NCBI GenBank assembly: GCA_030050125.1
Contig: JASIJN010000398.1
Coordinates: forward strand, 1-35,565
Origin: Streptosporangiaceae bacterium
GTDB lineage: Bacteria > Actinomycetota > Actinomycetes > Streptosporangiales > Streptosporangiaceae
Direction: 5' to 3'
DNA: 35,565 nt
The notes under the pieces were generated by a model. The model saw nothing but the letters and a program-made list of their open reading frames with translations. It did no database searches and was not told where the DNA came from. Shown in pieces: positions 24,806 through 33,364 of this stretch. The position numbers and the translations under genes are program-made. Each line of letters begins with the position of its first letter. Within the stretch, counting starts at the first letter, position 1.

Positions 24806-24817
24806 GGCACAAGTATC
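24806..24817 (-). promoter_or_regulatory. Putative leaderless -10 box of the nucleotidyltransferase gene
   Basis: Minus-strand GATACT (24817-24812) ends six bases before GTG 24805; no ribosome-binding site and no clear -35 element. Confidence 0.4.
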
Positions 24818-25021
24818 GTTCCGCCGCGCCAACCCGGCCGATGCCCCCGCATAACGGCAGATTTGACGGCCATCCGAGCCGGGGCCGGCACCGTCGGCCC
24901 GTTTAGGAGGCGATTCCCGCCGGGCATGTGCAGCAAGGTGAGACGGCCGGAGCGAGGCGAAGACCTACAAGATTCCTTGCAGGATCGAGCCACAGGCTGA
25001 CGCCAGCGGGGGAGGAACCTG

Positions 25022-26029
25022 ATGCATACAGGCAGCGGCCAGGCCGGCGATCCGCCAGCGGCCGGCCAGCAGGCCGGGCCGCCTGCCCGTTCCGCCCGTG
25101 CCGCCACCTGGTTGGTGGCCTGGCATAACGGAGTGGCAGCCTGGCTCGACCGGGCCGGCTGGCTCCGGACTCTGAGCGACTGGCTGACCGGGGTGCTGGA
25201 GCCGGTCCGCGAACGGCACCAAGACGATCTTGCCCTCGAGCTGCTGCATGGCGGCCGGTGGGTCGGCCACCCGCTGCACCCCGCGCTGAGCGATCTACCC
25301 GTCGGGCTGTGGGCAGGCGTCGTGATCCTGGACGCCACGGACGGCGAGCGAGGCCGCAGGCGCGGAATCGACCCCGCGGGCACGCTCAGCGCGGCCGGGA
25401 TCGTCGCCGCGGGCGCCACCGCCCTGACCGGTCTGAGCGACTGGACCGTCAGCAGCGACCAGGACCGCCGGGTCGGGCTCTTCCACGGCCTGCTCAACAC
25501 GGTGGCCCTCGGGCTGCAGGGTGCCTCCCTGGGCACCCGGATGGCCGGCCACCGTGGCACCGCGCGGGCTCTGGCCGCGTCCAGCCTCGCGGTCACGGCC
25601 GCGGCCGGCTACCTGGGCGGTCATCTCGTGTTCACCAGAGGAGTGATGGTCAGCCGGGTGGCGTGGGCCACCGGGCCGCGCCGGTGGACCCGCGCGCTGC
25701 CGGAGGCCGATCTGCCGGACGACGCGCCGGCCGCCGTCGAGGCCGAGGGCCGCCGGATCATGCTGTACCGGCACGGCGGCCGCCTCTACGCCATCGACAA
25801 CATCTGCAGCCACGCCGGCGGCCTGCTCAGCCGCGGCCCGGTCGCGGACCTGACGGTGACGTGCCCGCTGCACGGGTCACGCTTCGCGCTCGCCAGCGGC
25901 TGCGTCACCCGCGGCCCGGCGAGCCAGCCGCAGCCCGTGCTACCGACCCGGATCCGTAACGGCTGGATCGAGGTGCGCGGCAGCCAGCCGACACCCCGGC
26001 GGCCCGCAAGTGGAAGGACACAGCCATGA
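25022..26029 (+). CDS. DUF2231 membrane domain fused to a Rieske [2Fe-2S] domain
   Basis: A 335-aa protein. Residues about 75-205 are a DUF2231-like membrane part (GHPLHPALSDLPVGLWAGVVILD, then helices up to GGHLVFTRGVMV). Residues about 225-320 are a Rieske ferredoxin domain with both cluster ligand pairs: Cys262-x-His264 in CSHAGG and Cys281-xx-His284 in CPLHGSRF. The start ATG 25022 has GGGAGGAA six bases upstream. The stop overlaps the next gene's ATG (ATGA, 26026-26029). It probably passes electrons at the inner face of the membrane; partners are unknown, but a second Rieske protein is encoded by the coupled gene. Confidence 0.9.
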   Translation: MHTGSGQAGDPPAAGQQAGPPARSARAATWLVAWHNGVAAWLDRAGWLRTLSDWLTGVLEPVRERHQDDLALELLHGGRWVGHPLHPALSDLPVGLWAGVVILDATDGERGRRRGIDPAGTLSAAGIVAAGATALTGLSDWTVSSDQDRRVGLFHGLLNTVALGLQGASLGTRMAGHRGTARALAASSLAVTAAAGYLGGHLVFTRGVMVSRVAWATGPRRWTRALPEADLPDDAPAAVEAEGRRIMLYRHGGRLYAIDNICSHAGGLLSRGPVADLTVTCPLHGSRFALASGCVTRGPASQPQPVLPTRIRNGWIEVRGSQPTPRRPASGRTQP

Positions 26030-26400
26030 CGTTCGTAGCCGTCGCGAACCTCGACGACCTGGAGGTCGGCGACACCATGCTCGTTGCCGAGCTCCGGGAA
26101 CCGATCTGCCTCATCCGCCTCGACGACGACGATGTGAGGGCGATCCACAACACCTGCACCCACCAGCAGCAACCCCTTCACGAGGGCACCCTCCAGGACG
26201 ATGACACGCTGGTCTGCGCCGCCCACGCGTCGCGCTATGACCTGACCACCGGCGAGGCCGTCGGCATGTACGCCTGCGGCCCCGTCCCGGTTTACGCGTG
26301 CAAGATCGAGGACGACGCCATTCTCGTCGACATCGACCAGCAGCTGAACGACGCGCCCATCCCGAATCCTCCCGCGTCAGGGACGCTGGGCGCGCGCTGA
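26026..26400 (+). CDS. Small Rieske-type [2Fe-2S] ferredoxin
   Basis: A 124-aa soluble Rieske domain with ligands Cys44-x-His46 (NTCTHQQ) and Cys64-xx-His67 (CAAHASRYD), like the ferredoxin components of multicomponent oxygenases. Its start codon overlaps the upstream stop in ATGA, so it is translationally coupled to the DUF2231-Rieske gene. No oxygenase is adjacent. A ferredoxin-reductase-type flavoprotein is encoded at 31920-33161 and could reduce it, but that is inference from family roles. Confidence 0.9.
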   Translation: MTFVAVANLDDLEVGDTMLVAELREPICLIRLDDDDVRAIHNTCTHQQQPLHEGTLQDDDTLVCAAHASRYDLTTGEAVGMYACGPVPVYACKIEDDAILVDIDQQLNDAPIPNPPASGTLGAR

Positions 26401-26427
26401 CGCCGGCGCGCCCGGGCCCATGCCGGC

Positions 26428-27153
26428 CTAGTGCGCGTCCTCGTGGATCAGCGGGTGATGTTCGTCGGCGAGAATGTGATCTCGCTGATGCAGGGCCAGC
26501 CCCCGGGCGTACCGGCGGGCGATGTCAGGCATCAGTGAGCTGGCACCGACCCCGAAGACCGTGCCCGGATAGTCCAGCGGGCCCATGATGGCACTGATGC
26601 GGTCCCACTCTCCCGGTGCCACCATTTCGGCGGGGTGCCCGCCGGCGAACCAGCCCATCGGCACCGCCGTGCCGGCGGGGACGACCGTATTGACGTAGAC
26701 CACGGCATTGAACTCGATCTCGGCGCCGGTTTCGATGCGAGCGCCGTTGAACACCATGGCGCCGGTCGCGATCCGCGAGCCGCCCTCGATCACGCAGCCG
26801 GTGAGGTGAGCGTGCGGGCCAACGAGTACCCCGTCGCCGATACGCGTCTGTTGGCCCGGCACGCCCCGGACGACCGCGTTCTCCATGACTATGCAGTTCC
26901 GCCCGATCTCGACCGGGCCACCCTCGGCGGTGATCACTGCGCCGAACAGCACCCGGCTGTGCGGGCCGACAGTGACGTCTCCGGCCAGCACGGCCGTCGG
27001 CGCGATGTAAGCCGACTCCGATACCTTCGGGGTCTTGAGCCGGTGCTCCACGAAGAGGGCACCACGCCCTACCACTGGCTCGGGAACCGGATATTCGACC
27101 GCATTCACATTCGTCACCCCCGCTACCGTCTCCGGCATGATGCGCCTGGCCAT
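26428..27153 (-). CDS. Gamma-carbonic anhydrase-like hexapeptide-repeat protein
   Basis: About 241 aa, dominated by a left-handed beta-helix: successive hexapeptide turns VLAGDVTVGPHSRVLFGAVI, IGRNCIVMENAVVRG, IGDGVLVGPHAHLTGCVI, SRIATGAMVFNGARIETGAEI. Histidines in VGPHSR, GPHAHL and elsewhere may bind zinc as in gamma-carbonic anhydrases, but the exact triad should be checked by alignment. ATG 27153 (or 27138) is chosen; the frame stays open to 27330 upstream, but that extension is low-complexity Pro/Ala/Arg. The C-terminal His-rich tail is unusual. Confidence 0.8.
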   Translation of the reverse strand: MARRIMPETVAGVTNVNAVEYPVPEPVVGRGALFVEHRLKTPKVSESAYIAPTAVLAGDVTVGPHSRVLFGAVITAEGGPVEIGRNCIVMENAVVRGVPGQQTRIGDGVLVGPHAHLTGCVIEGGSRIATGAMVFNGARIETGAEIEFNAVVYVNTVVPAGTAVPMGWFAGGHPAEMVAPGEWDRISAIMGPLDYPGTVFGVGASSLMPDIARRYARGLALHQRDHILADEHHPLIHEDAH

Positions 27154-27488
27154 CGGCGCATCCTGCCCCGCCGCCGTGGCCCCAACGCCGTCTCTTAGCG
27201 TAAGCGAGGAAGGCCGCGAGGCCCCGGGCGGCTCCGGCGGAGCGGGCTCGCCAGGCAGCCGCGCCCACGCCACGGCACGGCCGGCTCGGCCAGCCGGGTC
27301 AGAGCGTAACGGCGCGGCCCGATAATTCATTTCTGGGGAGCCGGCGAATTGCCGCTCGCCACGCGGAACGGCCGTTGCCTGAAACTCGTCGGCCAGAAGC
27401 CGGAAACCGATGAAGTCCTGGCGTCGGCCCGGCCAGCGCCCCCGCGCCTATACTGGGGTTGGCGTCCTGTTCCGGACAGGGATGCGTG
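27154..27488. other. Intergenic region between gamma-CA-like and DUF2784 genes
   Basis: 335 bases. The right part holds a candidate promoter for the DUF2784 gene; the left part is GC-rich with an in-frame but unconvincing N-terminal extension of the divergent gene. No RNA gene or repeat seen. Confidence 0.4.
27449..27454 (+). promoter_or_regulatory. -10 box upstream of the DUF2784 gene
   Basis: TATACT at 27449-27454, 34 bases before ATG 27489, leaving a short leader that contains GGACAGGG as a possible ribosome-binding site. No clear -35 element. Confidence 0.45.
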
Positions 27489-27875
27489 ATGTGGTACCTG
27501 CTCGCCGCCGACGTCGTGCTCGTCGTCCACTTGCTCTTCATCGCATTTGTGGTCGGCGGGTCCTTCCTGACCTGGCGCTGGCCCCGGCTCATCTGGGTGC
27601 AACTGCCCGCGATGGTGTATGGCACGCTGGTCGAACTGGTTGGTTTCGCCTGCCCGCTCACCGCGCTGCAGAATTACCTGCTGCGCCGGGGCGGCCGGGC
27701 CGGATACCGCGGCGGGTTCATCTCGCACTACCTGATCCAGGTGATCTACCCGCCCGGCCTGACTCGCGGAATCCAGATCGGGCTAGGGCTGATCGTCGTG
27801 CTCATCGCCATGGTCGGATACGGAGGTTACTTGCGCAGGCACCCCCCGGTCCGGGCCTGGCGCGCTGGTCATTGA
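27489..27875 (+). CDS. DUF2784-family membrane protein
   Basis: A 128-aa protein with about three to four membrane segments (LLAADVVLVVHLLFIAFVVGG, WVQLPAMVYGTLVELVGFACPLT, GLIVVLIAMVGYGGY) and the short soluble stretch LQNYLLRRGGRAGYRGGFISHYL typical of DUF2784. ATG 27489 starts directly at the first helix. Function unknown in the family. It appears to be monocistronic. Confidence 0.85.
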   Translation: MWYLLAADVVLVVHLLFIAFVVGGSFLTWRWPRLIWVQLPAMVYGTLVELVGFACPLTALQNYLLRRGGRAGYRGGFISHYLIQVIYPPGLTRGIQIGLGLIVVLIAMVGYGGYLRRHPPVRAWRAGH

Positions 27876-28140
27876 TCAGTAACGCGCAGGCTCCCGCCGG
27901 AGCGGGCACCGGACGCTGCGCGGATTACCAGATGTCTGCCAGTGACCGCGCTATGGGCGTCACATGATTACGTGTGTGTCTCGGTACGGTCGCGAAGTCG
28001 GTTCGTCCTGCTCGTAGCTCTGGACGCTCTATTGCCCGAGTCGTACCGTGACCAGCGGGGGGCGTATTGACGCAGGAGCACGGCGGAGCGCGATTGCCCG
28101 CCTTTGTTGTGCCAGCACACCAGGAGAAGGAGCTTTGGCC

Positions 28141-30003
28141 ATGTGGCCTACCCCGGGTCATCAACGCAGATGTATCTCCAGGCTTCGCAGCAAGGCGCTA
28201 GCGGTGGGGGTCGGCGTCGCGGCGCTGGCCCTGGCCGCGGCGGGCTGCGCCAGCACCAGCTCGTCCGTGGTGGGGAAGACCCCCGTCAGCGGCGGCACCG
28301 CGACGTGGGCCGAGCTGCCATCGGACACGCCCAACTACATCTTCCCGTTCACAAGCTCCCAGTACATCAGCGTGAGCAACCTGGAGGACTTCGGGTTCCT
28401 GCTGTACCGGCCGCTGTACTGGTTCGGCACCGGCGCGGCGCCCACGCTGAACCCCTCGCTGAGCCTGGCCAACTACCCGACGTTCAACGGCACCAAGGTC
28501 ACGATCACGCTCAAGAACTACATGTGGTCCAACGGCCAGCCGGTGACCGCGCAGAACGTCATGTTCTGGCTGAACATGCTGAGCTCGGTCGGCTCCCTCG
28601 ACTGGGGCGCCTACACCGGGTTCCCGAACACGGTGGTCAGCGACATCAAGGTCGTCAATGCGCACGAGCTGACGATGGTGATGGACAAGTCGTATAACCC
28701 GCAGTGGTTCGTGTACAACGAGCTGAGCCAGGTCACCCCGATGCCGGAGGCCTGGGACCGGACCGCGTCCGGGCCCAGCCACTGCTCGACGACGCCCAGC
28801 GACTGCGCGGCGGTCTATAACTACCTGAACGACCAGTCCAAGAACCTGAGCACGTACGCGACGTCGCCGCTGTGGAGCGTCGTGGACGGGCCGTGGAAGC
28901 TGACCTCGTTCAACGCCGACGGGCACCTGACGATGGTGCCCAACAAGTCCTACTCGGGCCCGGTGAAGCCGAAGCTCTCGGAGTTCCAGGAGGTGCCGTT
29001 CACCACCGACTCGGCCGAGTACGACGTGCTGCAGTCGCCGAGCGCCAGCACCAAGATCGACGTCGGCTACATCCCGACGCAGGACCTTCCGGCCAAGGCC
29101 CTCAACGTGGCGGTCGGCAGGAACCCGCTGCGGGGCTACTACCTGTCCCCGCAGATCACCTGGGGTACCAGTTTCTACACGGTGAACGAGCAGTCCTCGA
29201 TCACCGACCACGGCGCGATCTTCAGGCAGCTCTACTTCCGGCAGGCGCTGGCCTACCTGATGAACCAGCCCGCGGACCTCGCGGGGCCGCTGCGCGGGTA
29301 TGGCACGGAGCAGCCCGGGCCGGTCGGGAACTACCCGGTGACCTCGTGGCTGTCGGCGCAGGGCAAGAAGGGCGCCCCGTTCCCCTACGATCCGGCCAAG
29401 GCGAAGGCGCTGCTGACCAGCCACGGCTGGACCGTCGTGCCGAGCGGGACGACCACCTGCACCAACCCGAGCCTGTGCGGCCCGGGGATCACCAAGGGCA
29501 GCCCGCTGAACTTCACGTTCGAGTACGCGAGCGGAACCGAGTGGATCGCGGAGGAGGCGCTGCAACTGCAGTCCAGCGCGGCGCTGGTGGGGATCAAGCT
29601 GAACCTGTCGTCCGAGCCGTTCGACGACGTGGTCTCGACCGACGCGGGTAACTGCGTGGTGGCCAAGATCCCGTGCAACTGGGACATGGCGGACTGGGGC
29701 CTCGGCTGGTCGTTCGCCCCGGACTACATGCCCACCGGCGAGACGCTGTTCCTGTGCGGCGCGATCGCGAACTCCGGTGGTTACTGCAACCCGACCAACG
29801 ACGCGCTGATCGACAAGACGCTGACCAGCGCCAACCTGCAGTACATGTACCAGTGGGAGAACTACCTGGCGACTCAGCTGCCGGTGGAGTGGCAGCCGAA
29901 CGCCCCGTACCTGATCAGCGAGATCACCGACAACCTGCAGGGCGTCAACCCGCAGCCCACGACGCTCAGCCTCACCCCGGAGAACTGGTATTACGTGAAG
30001 TAG
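28141..30003 (+). CDS. ABC transporter solute-binding lipoprotein, family 5 (oligopeptide/dipeptide type)
   Basis: A 620-aa exported lipoprotein. The signal peptide (SKALAVGVGVAALALAAAGC) has a lipobox with Cys36. The mature part is a SBP_bac_5 protein: YRPLYWFGTGAAPTLNPSLS, VTITLKNYMWSNGQPVTAQNVMFWLNM, FRQLYFRQALAYLMNQ, PYDPAKAKALLTSHGW and, near the end, VEWQPNAPYL. ATG 28141 has GAAGGAG eight bases upstream. No permease or ATPase gene follows: a strong terminator comes next, so it is an orphan binding protein that must use a transporter encoded elsewhere or have another role, such as a sensor. Codon use is strongly biased to G/C-ending codons, suggesting high expression. Confidence 0.93.
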   Translation: MWPTPGHQRRCISRLRSKALAVGVGVAALALAAAGCASTSSSVVGKTPVSGGTATWAELPSDTPNYIFPFTSSQYISVSNLEDFGFLLYRPLYWFGTGAAPTLNPSLSLANYPTFNGTKVTITLKNYMWSNGQPVTAQNVMFWLNMLSSVGSLDWGAYTGFPNTVVSDIKVVNAHELTMVMDKSYNPQWFVYNELSQVTPMPEAWDRTASGPSHCSTTPSDCAAVYNYLNDQSKNLSTYATSPLWSVVDGPWKLTSFNADGHLTMVPNKSYSGPVKPKLSEFQEVPFTTDSAEYDVLQSPSASTKIDVGYIPTQDLPAKALNVAVGRNPLRGYYLSPQITWGTSFYTVNEQSSITDHGAIFRQLYFRQALAYLMNQPADLAGPLRGYGTEQPGPVGNYPVTSWLSAQGKKGAPFPYDPAKAKALLTSHGWTVVPSGTTTCTNPSLCGPGITKGSPLNFTFEYASGTEWIAEEALQLQSSAALVGIKLNLSSEPFDDVVSTDAGNCVVAKIPCNWDMADWGLGWSFAPDYMPTGETLFLCGAIANSGGYCNPTNDALIDKTLTSANLQYMYQWENYLATQLPVEWQPNAPYLISEITDNLQGVNPQPTTLSLTPENWYYVK

Positions 30004-30040
30004 CGAGCAACGGGTGATGTAGCCATCATCCGACGCGCAA

Positions 30041-30077
30041 CCCTGCGGGGTGGGCCGGACCGGCCCACCCCGCAGGG
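30041..30077 (+). terminator. Strong intrinsic terminator
   Basis: Perfect 18-base inverted repeat (30041-30058 and 30060-30077) around a single central base, beginning CCCTGCGGGG, 38 bases after the solute-binding-protein stop. A very stable GC hairpin without a long U-tract, as is common in actinomycetes. Confidence 0.88.
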
Positions 30078-30181
30078 CCGTTGTCCGCCAGTTTTCCTGA
30101 GCTGTTCACGGCAGGGGCGTTGACCGGCCGGGGTTTGTGCCGGACCATCGTTGGACAGCCGGTAGGCCATCAGGAGCGGGG

Positions 30182-31393
30182 ATGCTGTCAGGCCCGGGAG
30201 AGCCGTCGCCCGCCGTGGCTGCCTTTCTCCTCAACGACTGCAAATATTCGCAGCGAGTCTTCTCGCGCTGCCTGCTCGATCTCGGCGACCGGGGCGTGGT
30301 CCGGTTCGACCACCAGCCAGACGGCGCGGTCATCGTCAGCGCGCTCGACCCGGCCTCCGACGGGGCACTGAGCGGCTACGAGCGTGTCGCGCTGAAACGG
30401 CTCCTGGCGCGCTCTCGTCCGGGAACCGGCGTTCCACTGTCGGCGCTGGTCAGCGACGACGGGGCATCCTTCAAGGAATTCCGGGGAAAGCTCACCCACG
30501 AGCTGGGAGCGCAGGCAGGCACTGCCGGGCTGGCCAAGCGCTCGTCGGGGGGCACAGGGCTGGCCGTGCTGGCGCTGTTCGTGAGCTGGGTATGCGCCGC
30601 GCTCGTCGTCGGCAGGATCAATTCCCACGCCGTCCCGTTCATAGTGGTAGCCGGCAGCTATGCGTCCTTGATGTCGTTGCTGGTCCTGTACGCCCGGCGG
30701 CGCTGGCGTCCCACGCCGGAAGGGTTGGCGGCCGCGAACCGGTGGCGGCAGCACCAGGCGCCCGCGGCGCCGACCGGGCCGCAGCGTCACGTCGGCGGCA
30801 CGGCTCAGCCGGCCGCGTCGACGACCTTGGCCCTGAGCAGCGGCGGGAACGCCCCGCTGCCGCGCGGCCAGTTGTGGTCGTCCTTTGGCGGGCGGTGGCA
30901 CGTCGTCAGGGCCGGGCCCGTGTACCGGTCAAGGAGCTGGGCCACTCTGGCCAATCTGCGCGGGCTCACCGCCGTCATGGTCATAGGAACCATTATCTTC
31001 GTCTTCTTCGGCGTCATCCTCCTGGCCGCCGGGCACTCGCCCGCCCTGCGCCCGAAGTCGCCCTTGACCGCCGGTGACATCAAGCTGCTCATGTGCGCCC
31101 CGGCCGGGCTCTGGCTGGTCGTGATAGCCGTCTTCTGGCTGCCCCCCTACCTGCGCCTGATGGCCGTGCCCGAGAGCCAGACCTTCCCCGGCCAGGTGAT
31201 CAAGCGCTGGCATGCGGGCGAGGACGGCTACTACCTAGCGGTCGACGATGGCTCGTCCCCGACGGCCGTCACCTTCCTCATCGACGACGAGATGTACCAG
31301 CGGATCGGCGTGGGCGACGAGGTGCAGGTGAGCGTCAATCCCCGCCTGAGGCGGCTGGAAGACATCGAGGTGACCGCGGCAGCACCCAGATGA
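30182..31393 (+). CDS. Four-TM membrane protein, DUF2207-like architecture
   Basis: A 403-aa protein. The N-terminal part (PSPAVAAFLLNDCKYSQRVFSRCLLDLGDRGVVRFD) resembles the winged-helix-like segment that follows the membrane helices in DUF2207 proteins; this is a tentative likeness. Two pairs of membrane segments follow: AVLALFVSWVCAALVVG with VPFIVVAGSYASLMSLLVLYA, and AVMVIGTIIFVFFGVILLAA with LLMCAPAGLWLVVIAVFWL. The C-terminal 70 residues are a soluble beta-rich domain ending RIGVGDEVQVSVNPRLRRLEDIEV. ATG 30182 has AGGAG six bases upstream. It stands alone after a strong terminator. Function unknown. Confidence 0.65.
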   Translation: MLSGPGEPSPAVAAFLLNDCKYSQRVFSRCLLDLGDRGVVRFDHQPDGAVIVSALDPASDGALSGYERVALKRLLARSRPGTGVPLSALVSDDGASFKEFRGKLTHELGAQAGTAGLAKRSSGGTGLAVLALFVSWVCAALVVGRINSHAVPFIVVAGSYASLMSLLVLYARRRWRPTPEGLAAANRWRQHQAPAAPTGPQRHVGGTAQPAASTTLALSSGGNAPLPRGQLWSSFGGRWHVVRAGPVYRSRSWATLANLRGLTAVMVIGTIIFVFFGVILLAAGHSPALRPKSPLTAGDIKLLMCAPAGLWLVVIAVFWLPPYLRLMAVPESQTFPGQVIKRWHAGEDGYYLAVDDGSSPTAVTFLIDDEMYQRIGVGDEVQVSVNPRLRRLEDIEVTAAAPR

Positions 31394-31430
31394 CGCCCGG
31401 CAGCGGGGAAACGCTTCCCCCCGGGCTGGC

Positions 31431-31796
31431 TCAGCTGGCAGGCGGGGCCGGTACCCGGTCCAGGTCGTTGTCCTCCGGCTTGCCTGGCGGGCTCGGGCGG
31501 CCCTCCGCGCTCACCTGACCCAGCCGCAGTTGTCCCAGCGCCTGGTCGACCTGCTTGGTCAGTTCGCCAGGCAGATAGGGGCGGGCGTGCTCGTGCGCCA
31601 CGGCAGCCACGTCGATCAGCAGCCGGGCATCTCGCCGTCCCAGCTTGACCTGGGCGGCATTGAGCAGGCTGAACACGACATCCCCGATGACCTGGTCGAC
31701 CGGAAGCGAGCGCATCCGCTGCGCATACTCGCGGATGTCTTGCGCAGAGGGCGCCTGCTCCTGCCCGGCGCCGCTGCCCGGCCCCGCAGCGTCCAC
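31431..31796 (-). CDS. Conserved hypothetical protein, DUF1844-like helical core
   Basis: About 121 aa. The core AQRMRSLPVDQVIGDVVFSLLNAAQVKLGRRDARLLIDVAAVAHEH is amphipathic helical and resembles small actinobacterial proteins of the DUF1844 kind (tentative); the tail is proline-rich and disordered. I chose GTG 31796 because GGGGAGG lies nine bases upstream on the minus strand; a TTG at 31868 in the same frame is possible. It lies between the convergent membrane-protein gene and the upstream flavoprotein gene. Function unknown. Confidence 0.6.
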   Translation of the reverse strand: MDAAGPGSGAGQEQAPSAQDIREYAQRMRSLPVDQVIGDVVFSLLNAAQVKLGRRDARLLIDVAAVAHEHARPYLPGELTKQVDQALGQLRLGQVSAEGRPSPPGKPEDNDLDRVPAPPAS

Positions 31797-31919
31797 GACA
31801 GCGAACCTCCCCACATCGGCCACCGGCGGCCACGGCGACCGCTCCGCCAACCCAGGCTGTGCCGTCAATTATAGGAATCGCGCGTCGGCGGATGGGGCCG
31901 CGCGAGCAGGGCGGGCGCC

Positions 31920-33161
31920 TCAGGATCGGCTCAGTGACCACAGATCCGTGCGCTCGTCGGCCAGGACGGCCGGAGCTGGCCGGGCTCTCGCCGAGACCAG
32001 GCGGGCGCAGGCCGCCATCTCACCGTCGAGGTCCAGCTCGGGATCGCCGCCGCGGTCGAGGCCGACCGCGGCCAGCACCACCCCGCCCGCCAGGTAGAAG
32101 CCGATGAACCTGCCCTCGTCCAGGCTGCCGCGGACCACGAACCCATCCCACGCGGCGGCGTGGCCGACGTACTCGATCTTGTGCTGGTACTGATCGGACC
32201 AGAAGCTGTGCAGGTAGTCGTAGCGGGCGGCCCCGCCGAGCATGGACCTGGCCGCCGCGGCGCCCTGCTTCTCCGCGTTGTTGAAGTGCTCCACCCGGAT
32301 GCGCCCGAACAGGGGGTGGAGGTGGTTGGCCACGTCACCGGCCGCGTAGACGTCGGGCGCGCTGGCCCGGCAGAACTCGTCGGCCAGGATCCCGTTCTCA
32401 CGGGCGATCGCGGCCGCCGGGATGTCGGGTTCGATGCCTACCCCCGCCACGGCGAAATCGCACTCGATACGGTGACCGGCGGCGGTCACGACCGCTTCCA
32501 GCCGGCCGGCGCCGTCGAAGGCGGCGACCTGCTCTCCGGGCCGCAACTCCACGCCGTTGTCGCGGTGAATGGCGCCGATCCGCGTGCCGACCTGGCCGCC
32601 CAGGACCGCCCCCAGCGGGGCCTGGCCGGGGAAGACCGAGGTCACCCGCACTCCGAGCTGGGTCAGCGAGGCCGCCACCTCACAGCCGATGAACCCCATG
32701 CCGACGACGACCGCGTGCCGGCCCGCCGCCTCCTCCTCCTTGATCGCGTCACACTCGGCCGCCGTGCGCAGGTAGTGAAGGCCGGGTAGGCCGGCGCCGG
32801 GAAGGTCGAGCCGCCGGTTGCGACCCCCGGTGGCTATCAGGACCTTCCCGTAGCCGAGTTCCGCGCCCGAGTCCAGGGCGACGGTGTGCGCGGCCGTATC
32901 AACGGCCACCGCGGCGGCTCCGCTGAGAAGCTCGACATCGTGGTCGGCGTACCAGCCGGCCGGCCTGACGTACCAGGCGTCCAGATCTTCCTCCGACCGC
33001 AGGTAGGTCTTGGACAGCGGCGGGCGGCCGAACGGGACGCCGGGTTCCCGGCTGATCAGCACCACCGGCCCGGCGAACCCCTCGTCCCGCAGTGTCGCGG
33101 CAGCGTTGCCGCCCGCGACGCCTCCGCCGATGATCACAATCGTGTCCCCGGATGATGGCAT
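31920..33161 (-). CDS. FAD-dependent ferredoxin/rubredoxin reductase-type oxidoreductase
   Basis: A 413-aa two-dinucleotide-binding-domain flavoprotein. The FAD motif is VIIGGGVAGGNAAATL near the N-terminus; the NAD(P)H Rossmann motif is VVVGMGFIGCEVAASL in mid-protein; the second FAD motif is DVYAAGDVANHL. GRPPLSKTYL after the first motif is typical of reductases that serve Rieske or plant-type ferredoxins of oxygenase systems (BphA4 type). ATG 33161 is chosen by alignment with the family; an upstream in-frame TTG is unlikely. It is divergent from the pterin operon (203-base gap). Partner unknown; the Rieske ferredoxin about 5.5 kb away is a candidate. Confidence 0.9.
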   Translation of the reverse strand: MPSSGDTIVIIGGGVAGGNAAATLRDEGFAGPVVLISREPGVPFGRPPLSKTYLRSEEDLDAWYVRPAGWYADHDVELLSGAAAVAVDTAAHTVALDSGAELGYGKVLIATGGRNRRLDLPGAGLPGLHYLRTAAECDAIKEEEAAGRHAVVVGMGFIGCEVAASLTQLGVRVTSVFPGQAPLGAVLGGQVGTRIGAIHRDNGVELRPGEQVAAFDGAGRLEAVVTAAGHRIECDFAVAGVGIEPDIPAAAIARENGILADEFCRASAPDVYAAGDVANHLHPLFGRIRVEHFNNAEKQGAAAARSMLGGAARYDYLHSFWSDQYQHKIEYVGHAAAWDGFVVRGSLDEGRFIGFYLAGGVVLAAVGLDRGGDPELDLDGEMAACARLVSARARPAPAVLADERTDLWSLSRS

Positions 33162-33364
33162 GGCCACGCCGTACGTTGTGCCCGCCAAGCCGCCAGCGCA
33201 ACGACGGGCCAGCCGGAGATCTTCGGACCCGGCGCTCGGTGGCAGGCGTTCACCGCGAGCCTGGGGGAAGGATGACAGTGATCGCGCTGCTCAGCGCCCT
33301 CGACGGGGCCGCACCTTGGAAACCTGGTCCGTCGTAACCACAGTCGCGAAAGAGGACGAGGCTG

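Noticed and set aside
27982..28048. Seven-base inverted repeat (CGGTACG / CGTACCG) before the solute-binding-protein gene
   Set aside because: The arms are 53 bases apart and short; chance occurrence in GC-rich DNA is likely.
28198..29565. Open frame of 455 codons on the minus strand opposite the solute-binding protein
   Set aside because: Antisense shadow with Arg/Val/Gly repeats; the sense protein is unmistakable.
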